A stretch of 64,000 nt of DNA, taken from assembly GCA_936432065.2 (NCBI GenBank), contig OW386289.2, positions 89,091,736 through 89,155,735 on the forward strand. The letters run 5' to 3'. This DNA is from Rutpela maculata. Its lineage: Eukaryota > Arthropoda > Insecta > Coleoptera > Cerambycidae. Positions 35,036 to 46,503 of this stretch are shown here, one piece after another (positions within the stretch are counted from its first letter, which is position 1; the number at the start of each line of letters is the position of its first letter). A program made the translations under genes and the position numbers. The notes under the pieces were generated by a model. It saw only the letters and a list, made by a program, of their open reading frames with translations, did no database searches and was not told where the DNA came from.

Positions 35036-35280
35036 ATTACCGAGAGCCAGCACGGTAGCGCAGCGGGCTAAAGCGTGTTAGTGGCGAGCACGTATCTTTA
35101 ACACTAGCAATGTCAGTGGGTAATATATATTGTCTGCCTTTTTTGAAATGTGTAAGCCTTCCGGATAGCCTTGGCTTTGAATTTGGGGGTTGTCTACTAT
35201 GTGTGGTGTGTTTATGTTTATTCATCCACATGCACACACTATCCACAAACACATGAAATGCCAACGAATATTTCTTACCA
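35036..35280 (+). mobile_element. Second tRNA-like SINE, degenerate
   Basis: Begins CACGGTAGCGCAGCGGGCTA followed by AAGCGTGTTAGTGGCGAGCA, which resembles a tRNA D-arm/A box. The B box is degraded. The 3' part (TTGAATTTGGGGGTTGTCTA, then a TGTGTTTATGTTTATTCATC stretch) differs from the first SINE, so it is another family. Confidence 0.5.
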
Positions 35281-35805
35281 CAGCTTTAAAATTACCCATC
35301 TTAAAACACCAGTCTGGACAAGGGGAAACCAAATCATTTTATGCTTGTGATTGATTTATTATAGGTTTTTGCCTGTAGTTGTATTTACGAAGGTTCGACT
35401 AGAAACTTAGCATATTTAGAATTAGATTTATAGGCCAGCATTAACAACCACCCCAAAATAATTTCATAAAGCCATTATAAAATCGCAACATTTCCTAAAT
35501 TCTCCGGTAACGCTCCATCCTCCTAAGTTGGTCTTAACAGCTATAGAGTTTTATTGAGGTGAGGCCTTGATACATACCTTGATAAAGTTGACTACCTTAT
35601 CAAAAACTAAACGATATTTTAGTTTTAATGTAAATTTTTGAATGCCTTTTTGAAACTTTAAATATATTTAAGAACATTTTACACCGATTAAACCTACCCC
35701 ATACCCAAAGTGTCAATCATTCAGATTGACACTTGGGGTATTTCGTTATATAAGTACTGTACATCTAAAATATTTCAATATCTAATCATGTTTTTTCATT
35801 TGCAG
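35281..35805. other. Presumed intron upstream of the exon, with a hairpin
   Basis: No gene. A stem-loop at 35704-35737 (CCCAAAGTGTCAATC / GATTGACACTTGGG, 5-nt loop) lies about 70 bp upstream of the exon's acceptor. A branch-point-like TCTAAT at 35781 and the tract TTTTTTCATTTGCAG lead into the exon. Confidence 0.6.
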
Positions 35806-35915
35806 GTGCGGTGTTAGTGCAGGGCGAAGTCTCCAGTACCCCCTTGGTGGCGGCGAGCGCGCAGCCTTCCGCCCCCAGCAGTCCCCAGTCAAGTATGCTT
35901 CTATTGCAAACACAG
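35806..35915 (+). CDS. Internal exon of an unidentified host gene
   Basis: This 110-bp segment is the best host-gene signal in the window. It is preceded by branch-point-like CTAAT, a T-rich tract and TTTGCAG, and followed by the consensus donor GTAAGT. After two leading bases it is open for 36 codons to the donor and reads AVLVQGEVSSTPLVAASAQP, then SAPSSPQSSMLLLQTQ. The segment is much richer in GC than its surroundings. The translation is low-complexity, rich in Ser, Pro, Ala and Gln, as in linkers of nuclear or regulatory proteins; there is no catalytic or fold-defining motif. A 110-bp exon shifts phase, so its flanking exons must be in matching phases. I do not recognise the gene. If real, much of this window would be its introns. 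Confidence 0.65.
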
Positions 35916-36189
35916 GTAAGTTTTTTTTAACATAGGAAATATTTAAGGAATCGGTAGTGTCACAGTGTGTATAGGGGGGCATAAACATGAAAAATGTGGC
36001 AAATATTCGGTCACGACCGCTAGGAGCAGGAGTGGTCCGGTCGGGGTGATTTTAGTATCGCTGTGTAGGTTGGACGTTCCTTCGTCGCATAAAAGTGGTC
36101 CGGGGGTTCCACAATTATGGGGTGGCAATGGAGGAGGAAAATGTGGCTATTTTAATTTCTTGTAAACACATAACAAAATTCTTATTTCA

Positions 36190-36312
36190 AATTTGGATAA
36201 TACATAGCTTGGTAGAATACGTCCTGTTGAAATTGGGTGTTATCCGTCATATAAGGCGATCGTCAGAGGCGTGCGAATTTCTATTTTTTCAAGCACACAA
36301 AAATATGAAGAA
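36190..36312 (+). repeat. Start of a ~350-bp tandem repeat array
   Basis: The segment (TTGGTAGAATACGTCCTGTT, GGCGATCGTCAGAGGCGTG) matches parts of 39300-39365 and 39680-39755. The array is interrupted here by the triplicated unit at 36313-38430. Confidence 0.7.
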
Positions 36313-36553
36313 GTAGATGTAGATTAGAGAATATTATTTAGGTATTATGCAAATCACAACTTACACACTTTTTATTCATTATGAAAATACCTACTTTCTG
36401 TATATTGTTGCCCTAATCTGGGCACGCTAATATACTAGTTAGGTAAATACTTTAAAACACTCATTATTGGAGAATCAATCAAAACAACTACTCTTCTAGC
36501 TAATACTGACGAAGTATTGAATTACATGATAGAATTCTTAGCATTTTAAAGAG

Positions 36554-36584
<31 letters not shown>

Positions 36585-37343
36585 TACACACATATATATA
36601 CATATATATATATATATACACACATATATATACATATATATATTGAAAATACTTAAATCATTTATTCAAATTTAGTCATTCACACTTTTTTATTTAATAT
36701 GAAATTATCTACTTTATGTATATTGGTGCCTTATTCGGGTCACGCTAATATACTACTTAGGAAAACACTTTAAAACACTCATTATTGGAAAACCAATCAA
36801 AACAACTACTCTTCTAGCTAATACTGACGAAGTATTGAATTACATGATAGGATTCCTGGTATCTTAAGGCAAAAAAAATATATTGAAAATACTTAAATTA
36901 TTTATTGAAATTCAGTCATTCACAACAATTATTGAACCGTACATTCTATTTCAACTCTAGAAAAGTTGTACAAGTTTTTTCGAACTTACGGTTCAATAAT
37001 TGTTGTGAATGACTGAATTTCAATAAATAATTTAAGTATTTTCAATATATTTTTTTTGCCTTAAGATACCAGGAATCCTATCATGTAATTCAATACTTCG
37101 TCAGTATTAGCTAGAAGAGTAGTTGTTTTGATTGGTTTTCCAATAATGAGTGTTTTAAAGTGTTTTCCTAAGTAGTATATTAGCGTGACCCGAATAAGGC
37201 ACCAATATACATAAAGTAGATAATTTCATATTAAATAAAAAAGTGTGAATGACTAAATTTGAATAAATGATTTAAGTATTTTCAATATATATATGTATAT
37301 ATATGTGTGTATATATATATATATATGTATATATATGTGTGTA

Positions 37344-37394
<51 letters not shown>

Positions 37395-38430
37395 CTCTTT
37401 AAAATGCTAAGAATTCTATCATGTAATTCAATACTTCGTCAGTATTAGCTAGAAGAGTAGTTGTTTTGATTGATTCTCCAATAATGAGTGTTTTAAAGTA
37501 TTTACCTAACTAGTATATTAGCGTGCCCAGATTAGGGCAACAATATACAGAAAGTAGGTATTTTCATAATGAATAAAAAGTGTGTAAGTTGTGATTTGCA
37601 TAATACCTAAATAATATTCTCTAATCATGATAAAAGCAAATAAATAAAAGATAATTAATTGTAAAAATAAATCAAGAATAGGCTTGTAAATAATGAATGA
37701 ATGTTTCTATACTCTACTGATGAGAACTAACAAGTTCGAAAAAACTTGTACAACTTTTCTAGAGTTGAAATAGAATGTACGGTTCAATAATTGTTGTGAA
37801 TGACTGAATTTCAATAAATAATTTAAGTATTTTCAATATATTTTTTTTGCCTTAAGATACCAGGAATCCTATCATGTAATTCAATACTTCGTCAGTATTA
37901 GCTAGAAGAGTAGTTGTTTTGATTGGTTTTCCAATAATGAGTGTTTTAAAGTGTTTTCCTAAGTAGTATATTAGCGTGACCCGAATAAGGCACCAATATA
38001 CATAAAGTAGATAATTTCATATTAAATAAAAAAGTGTGAATGACTAAATTTGAATAAATGATTTAAGTATTTTCAATATATATATGTATATATATGTGTG
38101 TATATATATATATATATGTATATATATGTGTGTATATATATATATATATATTTTTTTTTTCTCTTTAAAATGCTAAGAATTCTATCATGTAATTCAATAC
38201 TTCGTCAGTATTAGCTAGAAGAGTAGTTGTTTTGATTGATTCTCCAATAATGAGTGTTTTAAAGTATTTACCTAACTAGTATATTAGCGTGCCCAGATTA
38301 GGGCAACAATATACAGAAAGTAGGTATTTTCATAATGAATAAAAAGTGTGTAAGTTGTGATTTGCATAATACCTAAATAATATTCTCTAATCATGATAAA
38401 AGCAAATAAATAAAAGATAATTAATTGTAG
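36313..38430. repeat. Three near-identical ~640-bp units: one forward, two inverted
   Basis: Unit A (36327-36960) is inverted in B (36985-37620), making a palindrome with a centre near 36970. B is repeated in the same direction as C (about 37740-38400) after a spacer of about 115 bp. B and C are nearly identical for hundreds of bases; they differ chiefly in a poly-T tract (long at 37360-37394, short at 38150). Each unit also contains an internal duplication of about 310 bp (AACTACTCTTCTAGCTAATA and TACTGACGAAGTATTGAATT twice) and TA/TATG microsatellites. No coding sequence. A fragment of the unit's edge lies at 59556-59600. Confidence 0.85.
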
Positions 38431-39890
38431 ATGTAGATGTTTAAACCGTAATATACACGGTGTCTCTAAGGTTGGAAACAACCAGTGGCAGCTGGTGAAA
38501 TTTCAATATTTTTTTTCTCGTCTGTGGCGCATGGGACCAATACGAAATATGGGAAATAACATCTAGAAAAGCACTTCTCTAATGAATCCTAAAAAATTTT
38601 GAAAAAGCAGTTTGCGAAAAAATTTTTGAAAATTCGTTGGCCTCCCCTGGGTCTAGGGACTCCTGTTTATTTTTATTTTTTTTTTGTCATATGCATTTGA
38701 CTTTTTATAAAAAATACAACAATATATTTTGGAGTTTATGAAAATATTTTCATTACTAACTGAAATACAATGAACTGAAATTTTGTAATTTACAATTTAA
38801 CAAATTACAATATTTCAATTCGTTGTATCTCAGTTAGTAATGAAAATATTTTCATAATCTCCAAATTCTATTGTTGTATTTTTATGAAAAGTCAAATGCA
38901 TATGACAAAAGAAACTAAAAATAAACAGGAGTCCCTAGACCCAGGGGAGGCTACCGAATTTTCAAAAATTTTTTCGCAAACTGCTTTTTCAAAATTTTTT
39001 AGGAGTCATTAGAGAAGTGCTTCTCTAGATGTTATTTCCCATATTTTGTATGGGTCCCATGCGCCACAGACGAGAAAGAAAATATTGAAATTTCACCAGC
39101 CGCCACGGGAAACATCTTTGTATAGATTAGATGATATATCAGTTTCACCTTTATTTTTATTTTAGGTATTTTGAATAAGATTATTATGAAGTAAATAAAA
39201 GTTGCAATCGGGCGTTGCTGACGGCTAATATCTGTTAAATACGATAACCTCTGTTTGGCTTAAAATTTTTATTTCGAATTTGAAACATATATAAAATGTG
39301 GTAAAATACTTCTTACTGAAATTTGAACATATCCGCCCTACAGGGCGATCGTCAGAGGCACTTTCATGTTTTATATAAACTATTTTATTAAAATTTTAGA
39401 GCAAACTGTTACTAAGGTTTTTAATTAAGTACACAAGAATATTAAGATGTAGGATATCTAAACCATAATATACACGGTGTCTCTAAGGTTGGATCCAACT
39501 TTTAGCAGATTAGATTATATGTTAATTTTACCTTAAAATATCATTAAAGTATTTTTAATAAGGCTATTATGAAATGATTAAAAGTTGCAGTCGGGCGTTG
39601 TCGTCTGCGAATATCTTTTAAATATGATAATTTCTGTTGGACTTAAATTTTTTATTTCGAATTTAGAACATATATAAAATAGCATGGTAGAATACTTCCT
39701 ATTGAAATTGGATCATATTAGTCATACATGGTGATCGTCAAAGGCGTGTAAAATGTATGTTTTATATAAACTACAGTTTGTTATGACTTTAGATAAAAAT
39801 TCAAAAAAAGTTTTTATTAACAACATAAAAAATTAAAATTTTACAAGATATTTAAATTGTAATATTATTCAGTACATCTTTCAGGTTTGA
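38431..39890 (+). repeat. ~350-bp tandem repeat array, continued
   Basis: ATATACACGGTGTCTCTAAG recurs at about 38452 and 39467, and TTGCANTCGGGCGTTG at about 39200 and 39585. The unit spacing is about 365-385 bp. A MITE (38483-39108) interrupts the first unit; removing it gives CTCTAAGGTTGGAAACATC, parallel to CTCTAAGGTTGGATCCAAC in the next. No coding sequence. Confidence 0.75.
38483..39108. mobile_element. hAT-type foldback MITE, 626 bp, with 8-bp TSD
   Basis: The ends read CAGTGGCAGCTGGTGAAATT and (complement) CCGTGGCGGCTGGTGAAATT. Inverted arms of about 210-240 bp contain GGACTCCTGTTTATTTTTA and GAAATATTTTCATNACTAAC-like segments. The flanks are GAAACAAC and GAAACATC, an 8-bp duplication with one mismatch. 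CAGTGGCGGCT ends and 8-bp duplications are usual for hAT non-autonomous elements. A truncated copy lies at 45305-45460. Confidence 0.85.
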
Positions 39891-40384
39891 GCGAATTTTA
39901 TTTAAAATGGCTGCTCCAATATGACGGATGAGAATTATTTCTAAATCAAGTGTTTAAGAAAACTTGAGCATCTAGGTATCTAGGTGATGCTATACAGTGC
40001 GCCCCCGGAAGGGGTTACCTATATCACAAACTGACCTAAAGTTTAATTTTTTGACAAAAAGTTACTCTTTATAAAAACGTTTGCTTGTTAAACAAATACG
40101 ATTTGTGTTAAGAAAATGTGTTTTTTTATACAAGCCGCTCAAATATTTCAAAGATATTAATTTTGCGTAAGAGTTAACATACCTTTGTTTTTCATTTTTA
40201 ATGAAAATTCTATTTGAAAAAATTGCTTATAATAATTACTTTCTTAGTAACGCTTTTAACCTAGCATCGAAACCAATCGGCCAATTTCGTTTAAATTCGA
40301 TATGTAGAATTCACTTACAAATATCTTCAGTTATTATTATTATTTTTTTTTTTTTTCGTTTAACCTTAAGATTAATAGTATATT
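39891..40384. other. Non-coding stretch
   Basis: Contains a short motif (ATCTAGGTGATGCTA, 39988) also present at 19250. No gene recognised. Confidence 0.4.
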
Positions 40385-40505
40385 GTGTATTTAGGTGTGA
40401 AAGCAATAATTCCCGGACGACGATGCAAATTGTTGGCCGAGGCGCTAGCCGAGGCCAACAAGCATCGAAGTTCGGGAATGTGCTTTCACACCGAAGTACA
40501 CATAC
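40385..40505. repeat. Imperfect ~120-bp hairpin
   Basis: TGTGTATTTAGGTGTGAAAG at the left pairs with CTTTCACACCGAAGTACACA at the right. Inside these, TTCCCGGAC, CGATGC and TGTTGGCC-GAGGC pair with their complements around the centre GCGCTAGCC. The stem has several bulges. Size and shape resemble a small MITE or a miRNA-like precursor; I have no evidence of transcription. Confidence 0.8.
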
Positions 40506-40664
40506 TATTTTTTCTGAAATCGTAATCAATATTATTATAACTTAAAGAATTTGTATTAATGCATAACATTTCTTCATTAAAATCTAACTGCTTACTAATA
40601 AATGCAATTTTAATGTGAGTTGGTTTGTCTGCGTGTATTTATTTACTGTCTAAAATATACATAA

Positions 40665-40728
40665 AAAACCGTACAGGAATGTTACTTTCCCGGCCTAGGC
40701 CGGGAAAGTAACATTCCCGTACGGTTTT
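40665..40728. repeat. Near-perfect 64-bp hairpin
   Basis: Two 31-bp arms (AAAACCGTACAGGAATGTTA, CTTTCCCGGCC and complement) are separated by only two bases (TA) and differ at one position. Such a perfect inverted repeat would extrude or fold readily. It shares TTCCCGG with the hairpin 280 bp upstream. Confidence 0.9.
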
Positions 40729-41814
40729 GTTGATCGTTGCTTGGCAACGGATCTTTTCCGGTCTGTTTTCTGATGGTTTCTTAGCAACGGACTAAAATAT
40801 TGGAATTGTGCATTTTTCGATCTAAAATCGCGCCGAAAATGTATACATTGCCGATCGATTTCAAAAAAAAGTAGTTTTCTGATGCGAAAAAATAGAAAGT
40901 CTCAATTTCCTCAAAAACGGCTCTAACGATTTTGCTCAAATTTGTCATTATTGGTTTCCCCCCTAAAAATCAAGTAACAGTAGTTTACTGATGCGAAAAA
41001 TTCGAAACTCTCAGTTTCTCGAAGACGTCTCTAATGATTCTCTCGGAAAGTTCACATAAAAATAATTTACTAATGATCATTTTTAAGCTGTGCTAGAAAG
41101 TAAACTCGGCGTTGCCGTACTATTTACTTCAAGTTGAAACCGCAGTATTTATAACTTAAAGACTCAATTTGCAGAACTTTTTTCTAATCAAAATTTGATT
41201 CTTTTTTTCTTCAATTTTCTCCTTTTAGTTCCCATTCCCTGAAAAGGCATCCACTCCCTATAAATTAGTATATTATATAGAAACTTTTCATGGATGCATT
41301 TATTATTAAATTGTCAATAAAAAAACAAATCTAATTTATTGTCCTATGGATATTTAAAGGACGTCCTCGACGGACGTACAAGACATCCGATGGATGTTCA
41401 TTTTCAGTTCAAGGTACATGGACAACCGAGGGACGTCCAAATGTCACTAGAAATGTCACAACTTTGAACAATATTTGTACATCCCTGAAGGATATCATAC
41501 AGATCTCCATAAAGCACGTTATATGGACATCCTTCTTTTTTATATTGTAGATATATTATTCAAGGCGCTTTTCGAAAAAGTACAACTTCGAAATGTAAGT
41601 ACTTTACATGATAAAAATGAAGTACCTAAGGCAAAACATTGTCCTATGGATATCCGAAGGACATCATCAGCGATGAATTTCTTTGTTAGCATTCGTATAT
41701 TTTATTTACATTAACATATCTAATATTGTTTATCATAACTCCAATTTATTCTCACAAGGGTTGCCTGCAAATTATAATGTTTATTAAATTATAAAATTCA
41801 TTTTATTTTACTTA
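40729..41814. other. Non-coding stretch with GGACGTCC-like motifs
   Basis: Between 41340 and 41700 variants of GTCCTATGGATATNNNAAGGA, GGACGTCC and GGATGTTC occur repeatedly, several palindromic. TTGTCCTATGGATAT occurs at about 41338 and 41639. The segment 41255-41345 resembles 21820-21915. No gene recognised. Confidence 0.5.
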
Positions 41815-41905
41815 CTTTTACCGATTGCCGTCGGTAGGGATCGAACCTGCATACCTGAGTTGTCTCTATCCGTTATTTAGATAATAAAAGTAGTATAGTA
41901 ATATG
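41815..41905 (-). mobile_element. tRNA-like SINE or tRNA pseudogene
   Basis: On the minus strand AACTCAGGTATGCAGGTTCG and ATCCCTACCGACGGCA contain a perfect B box (GGTTCGATCCC). An A-box-like region upstream is weak (ACGGATAGAGAC), and an AT-rich GTAAGTAAAATAAAATG tail follows. No intact cloverleaf is evident. Confidence 0.55.
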
Positions 41906-42099
41906 TGGGGAATGTGTTAATGAGATTAATAGTAATAATAAGTCTTTATTTATTATGTGAAATTGAATTTCTAGCCCCATTTAAAATATGTGAAAATCGT
42001 TCAGGTTCTTTTTTTTCTAATTTTTATTTGTCCCAAACATGAATTTTCCCTGTTACTAGCATATATATTTATTTATAATTGAAGGCACAAGTGGATGAA

Positions 42100-42365
42100 G
42101 GATCTATGTGACATTTTCGAAAAAAACGAGTTTTTTATACGAATGAAGGCTATAAGTACACAAAATTCCCTCAGGCACACTACATTTGTTTCTAATGCAA
42201 AAATATCTGATTTATAAATTTATACAGCATCTATGTACTGTTGAAGTTGGTAGGCTGTTAAAAACTTTGAGGCCAATTATCTCAAAAAAAAACTTTTGAA
42301 AACAACGAGTTTTTTTATATGAATGAAGGCTATAAGTACACAAAATCCCCCCAGTACATTAAATG
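42100..42365. repeat. Local duplication of ~180 bp
   Basis: GAATGAAGGCTATAAGTACA occurs at 42142 and 42322, each preceded by CGAGTTTTTTATA-like sequence and followed by CAAAAT(T/C)CCC. A simple tandem duplication; no coding sequence. Confidence 0.8.
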
Positions 42366-42870
42366 GCCGTAAAACGGAGGTCCGGCGGACATCGTGTGCT
42401 ATTAGGATACCTATGACGTTATTCGGAAGTTAGAATCTCTAGTCAGTCTACTATAATAATATATTTACAAATAAATATCTTTTATATCTCTGCTTACACA
42501 ATAATTGAAAAATATTATTTTGGGTGTACGGCAGATAACTTTCAAGAAAACCATTCGTTCTCTTCTTATATTGTTGATCCAAGTCTGATCACGCTAGGGT
42601 ATCAACAAGAAATCTCTCCTACGAGATATCCTATCAACTTCTTTCATACACTTAATGTCTATTATTCAATATGAAGAAATAATAAAATAATCATTCTTCT
42701 TATAATCTAAGTCTGATCATGCTAGACTAGTATAGAAATAAGAAATCTCCCTTACGGAACATCTTATCAAGTATCTCTAGCCCTCTATCTAGGATACTTC
42801 ATTTACTTCCATGATAATATATTTTGAAATAAAATCACCGTCAACCACCATAAAATACAAATAATACATA

Positions 42871-43987
42871 GCCACAGGCTAGCGGCTCCCCCATATGTTT
42901 CCTTTATTTTTTAACTTACCTATTTGAAATTTGGGGCGCATAAAATACCTATAAAAATGGACTTTTGGACATAAAAAACGATATGAATTTTTGAGTCGAT
43001 GTTCAGTTTTTTAGGCATTTTAAAACATTCGTCTAGAATGCTTTCGAAAACCAAAATTTGTTCTACGGCAGCTAAAGTCCAAGGGAAAAATATAATTTTT
43101 CGTTTAATTTAATTAATAACTATTTACGAAGCCTCCAAAATTGAACAAAACACTTTTTTATCAAAAACTTTTTTTTTAATGGGAAATAGTGTTCAATAGA
43201 TTATAGATTTTTTTTCGAATTCATTGATATCCATTTCAAATCTATGCTATTTGATTTTTTATTTTATTAAACTTATTTAAAAATAAAAAATCACTTTCAA
43301 AATAATTTTTTTTAATCCTTATAGTTTGCACTATTACTTATATCTTTATTAAGAAACAAAAGAGAGAACTAAAAGGTAGTTATTCACATTTTATTCACAT
43401 ATGCATTTTTGCAAAGCAACTACGTTAAAATTTAAGAAAACTTGAAAGTGATTTTTTATTTTTAAATAAATTCAATAAAATAGAAAAACAAATTGCGTAA
43501 ATTTGAAATGGAAATCAATGAATTCAGAAAAAAATCTATACCTAATTTATTGAACAGTATCAGACACCACTTCCCCGTTTAAAAAAAAGTTTTCGATAAA
43601 AAAGTGATTTGTTCAATTTTCGTAAATAGTTATTAATGAAATTAAACGAAAAATTATATTTTTCCCTTGGACTTTATCTGCCGTAGAACAAAGTTTGGTA
43701 TTCCAGCACACTCTAGACGAATATCTTAAAATGCTTTAAAAAACTGAACATCGATTCAAGAATTCGCGAAAATCTCATGATACTCAAAATGTTGTCTTGA
43801 ATCCAAATATATAAAAATATACAGGATGTTCCATTTAAAAATCGAAAATTGCGGTCATTTCCGGGTAAACCGGAAATGGTCTCATACTGTATTTTATGTC
43901 CAAAAATTCATTTTCATAGGTAGTTTATACAGCTCAAATTTCAAATGGATAAGTTAAAAAATAAAGGAAATATAGGGGGCCTGTGGC
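42871..43987. repeat. Foldback element, ~1.1 kb
   Basis: Inverted arms 42871-43303 and 43438-43987 start GCCACAGGC at both ends and share TCCTTTATTTTTTAACTTA, ATAATTTTTCGTTTAATTT, CTACGGCA and ATCACTTTCAA. The right arm is about 115 bp longer because of sequence around 43785-43900 that includes ACAGGATGTTCC and CCGGGTAAACCGG. No gene. Confidence 0.85.
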
Positions 43988-45304
43988 ACCCGGTATAATA
44001 ATCTAGGTGAATACAATTTTCAACATTTTTTCTAACAACACTGCACAAGAGAGAGTTTTTTTATAACAACAAATTAATAAATAAGTCGAGACTAACCAAC
44101 CATGTTTGTAATGTCATTACTATGTCAACTTTTCAGCTAGAAAATTTTTAAATAGTTGAATTTTTCGTCATTTAATAATTGTTAATTAGCACGATCTGTC
44201 ACATTGTCAGTACAAAATAAAGGACACAACATAGAAAACATATTAACGGCCGTCGCACATTGTTGCTTAAACTGAAGTTATTATAAGCCATATTTCATCA
44301 AGCTGTCAGAGTACAATATGTATAGGAGCTCCAGATCTCATAAGCAGATAAAAGTAATATAGTAATATGATATTTTAGTTTTATAGCATATGGCTTGTAT
44401 GTGTACAAGGTGGACCTCACATGTTCGCGCCTATCAGAAGTGTCGCAAATCATTTAAAGCTTCAACTCGTTCAGTGTTCTGATTTTATCTGGCTAACGAA
44501 AACTATTCTTTATAATTCGGGGGCGCATTTTTATTTACGAGTGATTTAACTTTTGACATTGAGAAATGAGGCACATTATGATTATGACAAAACTACTTTG
44601 GGACACGCTTAGGAAATCGACGTTGTCGCGCTGATGTCAAACTGCCATATTAGAATTGCTGGTATTAATAGAGCTCGTACCTCGGTTGCAATTCCAGGAA
44701 CGTATTTGGTGTACAATGCAAATTGTCCAGATTTACTTTTCTTAGTTTTTAAATTATTAAATTGGAAGTGTGCACAGACACAATTTTATATTAGCTGATT
44801 TTAAGACTGTTCGCAAACGCTCTTTTATTTAGCAGCAAATTAGTAAAATAAAATAATATATCTCGTTTACAAATAAATTTATATTTCTAAGAATTTGCCA
44901 TTTTCTTAGAGACGACCTTTGCATTCATTTTATTTTTTCATAGATATTAAATAAACAAAAAACAATAAATACAGTATTATTACGGCACGTGGTGACCCGT
45001 TTTACTATCGCTGAAGATTACGGTTACGCACGGAGACCCAACTTGAGTTTATTTTTATTTTATATATTTTATTGCCCCATGGCAAATGTGTAAAATAATT
45101 CGGTTGTAATTCGAGATACACACGTGCAGGGTGTTAATACTGCGTAAACCAATTTTCCATAAATCTATCATTTGCAACTAGTTGCACATAAAGGATACAT
45201 TCGTAAATAGTAACTGTTTGTACAGTTTTTCTTTCAAATTAGTGACGATTAGTATGATTTTCTCTGTTAAATTAGTAGCGCATATAATACAATCTATAGA
45301 ATAA
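43988..45304. other. Non-coding stretch
   Basis: No recognised gene. A GC-richer segment at 44980-45050 (GGCACGTGGTGACCCGTTTT) could be part of a repeat. Nothing else stands out. Confidence 0.45.
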
Positions 45305-45462
45305 ATAAAATAAACAATTTTCTCGCAAACTGCTTCTTCAAAATTGTTTAAGGGTCATTAGAGAAGTGCTTCTCTAGATGTTATTTACCACATTTCGTAT
45401 GTGTCCTATGCGCCACATACGAGAAAAAAAATATTGAAATTTCACCAGCCGCCACTGTTCTA
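45305..45462. mobile_element. Truncated copy of the CAGTGGCGGCT MITE
   Basis: CAAACTGCTTCTTCAAAATT, TTAGAGAAGTGCTTCTCTAG and TGAAATTTCACCAGCCGCCA match one end (38970-39106) of the MITE at 38483-39108. The other arm is missing. Confidence 0.8.
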
Positions 45463-45843
45463 CAAGGATTTTTTATGTAGTGGGTAATATAGGTATCATA
45501 GAGGATAACGTAGAGGAGATTGCCAATATCATTGATTAATATTTTTTACAGAAATATCACTGTCGTTATGGCTGCCATGATTAAAAATGACGGTCAAAAC
45601 TGATTATTCTCAGTTACGTCCTTTCCTGATAGTCCTACTCCAAAATTAGGTATTACCAATATTGTAGCGACTAAAGAAACTATAACTTATCTTTAAGCAA
45701 TTTTCTCTATTGTTAACACTTTACGATTCACAGCCGCCAGAAAGGTGAAAAGTGCTTCGTAGCAGATTTTTTTAATTATCTCTGTCCTCGGTATTTCTAT
45801 GTAGTAATTAGTTGTTATCAATATTGTATATTATAAAATTTCA

Positions 45844-46105
45844 CAGAGATGGATAAAGGAAACTTTCAATTTGAAAGTTCCCGGAAAATGAAAGTTTTCA
45901 ATAAAATACTGGAATATTTGAATATTTGAAAGATTCCAAAGTTTCGGGAATGTTTCCTTTGGGAACTTTCGGAACATTCAAATATTTTACTGAAAACTTT
46001 CATTCTTATCAAAATTTCGTTCTGGAAACTTTCATAACTTCATTCCGCAAACTCCCAAAAATTTGAAAAATTGGAAAATTGGAAAGTTTCCTTCACCCGT
46101 CTCTG
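45844..46105. mobile_element. 262-bp foldback MITE with 8-bp TSD
   Basis: The ends are CAGAGATGGATAAAGGAAAC and (complement) CAGAGACGGGTGAAGGAAAC; the body is rich in GGAAACTTTC and its complement, giving an almost complete hairpin. The flanks AAATTTCA and AAATTTCC form an 8-bp duplication with one mismatch. CAGAGA ends and 8-bp duplications fit a hAT-type MITE. Confidence 0.85.
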
Positions 46106-46503
46106 AAATTTCCTAAAACTCTTGCTTAAACAGTTTCTTCCACGGTCAATTGTTTTAAAATTACAGCAGCTCGAAGATTAAAATATTACAATGTTATACA
46201 AAATTAAAGACAAAGCCGCCCACATTGGAGAAATCAAAGGTAATTTATGATGTAACGTGTAACCACCCTGACTGTAGTGGTGGGTACATTGGTCAAATAA
46301 AAAGATATCTTAGAAACAGAATAAAGGAACATGAATATAACGTTAGAACGTCATACAATAGCAGAAAACCATGTATACAGTATTAGCGGAACACACATTA
46401 CAAAATCCTACCAATAGCATTGATTTTGATAATTGTAGAATTTTAGGGACCGAAGGTAACTTGAAAAAACTTAAAGAAGAGTTAGAAATTATTGAGATTA
46501 AAT

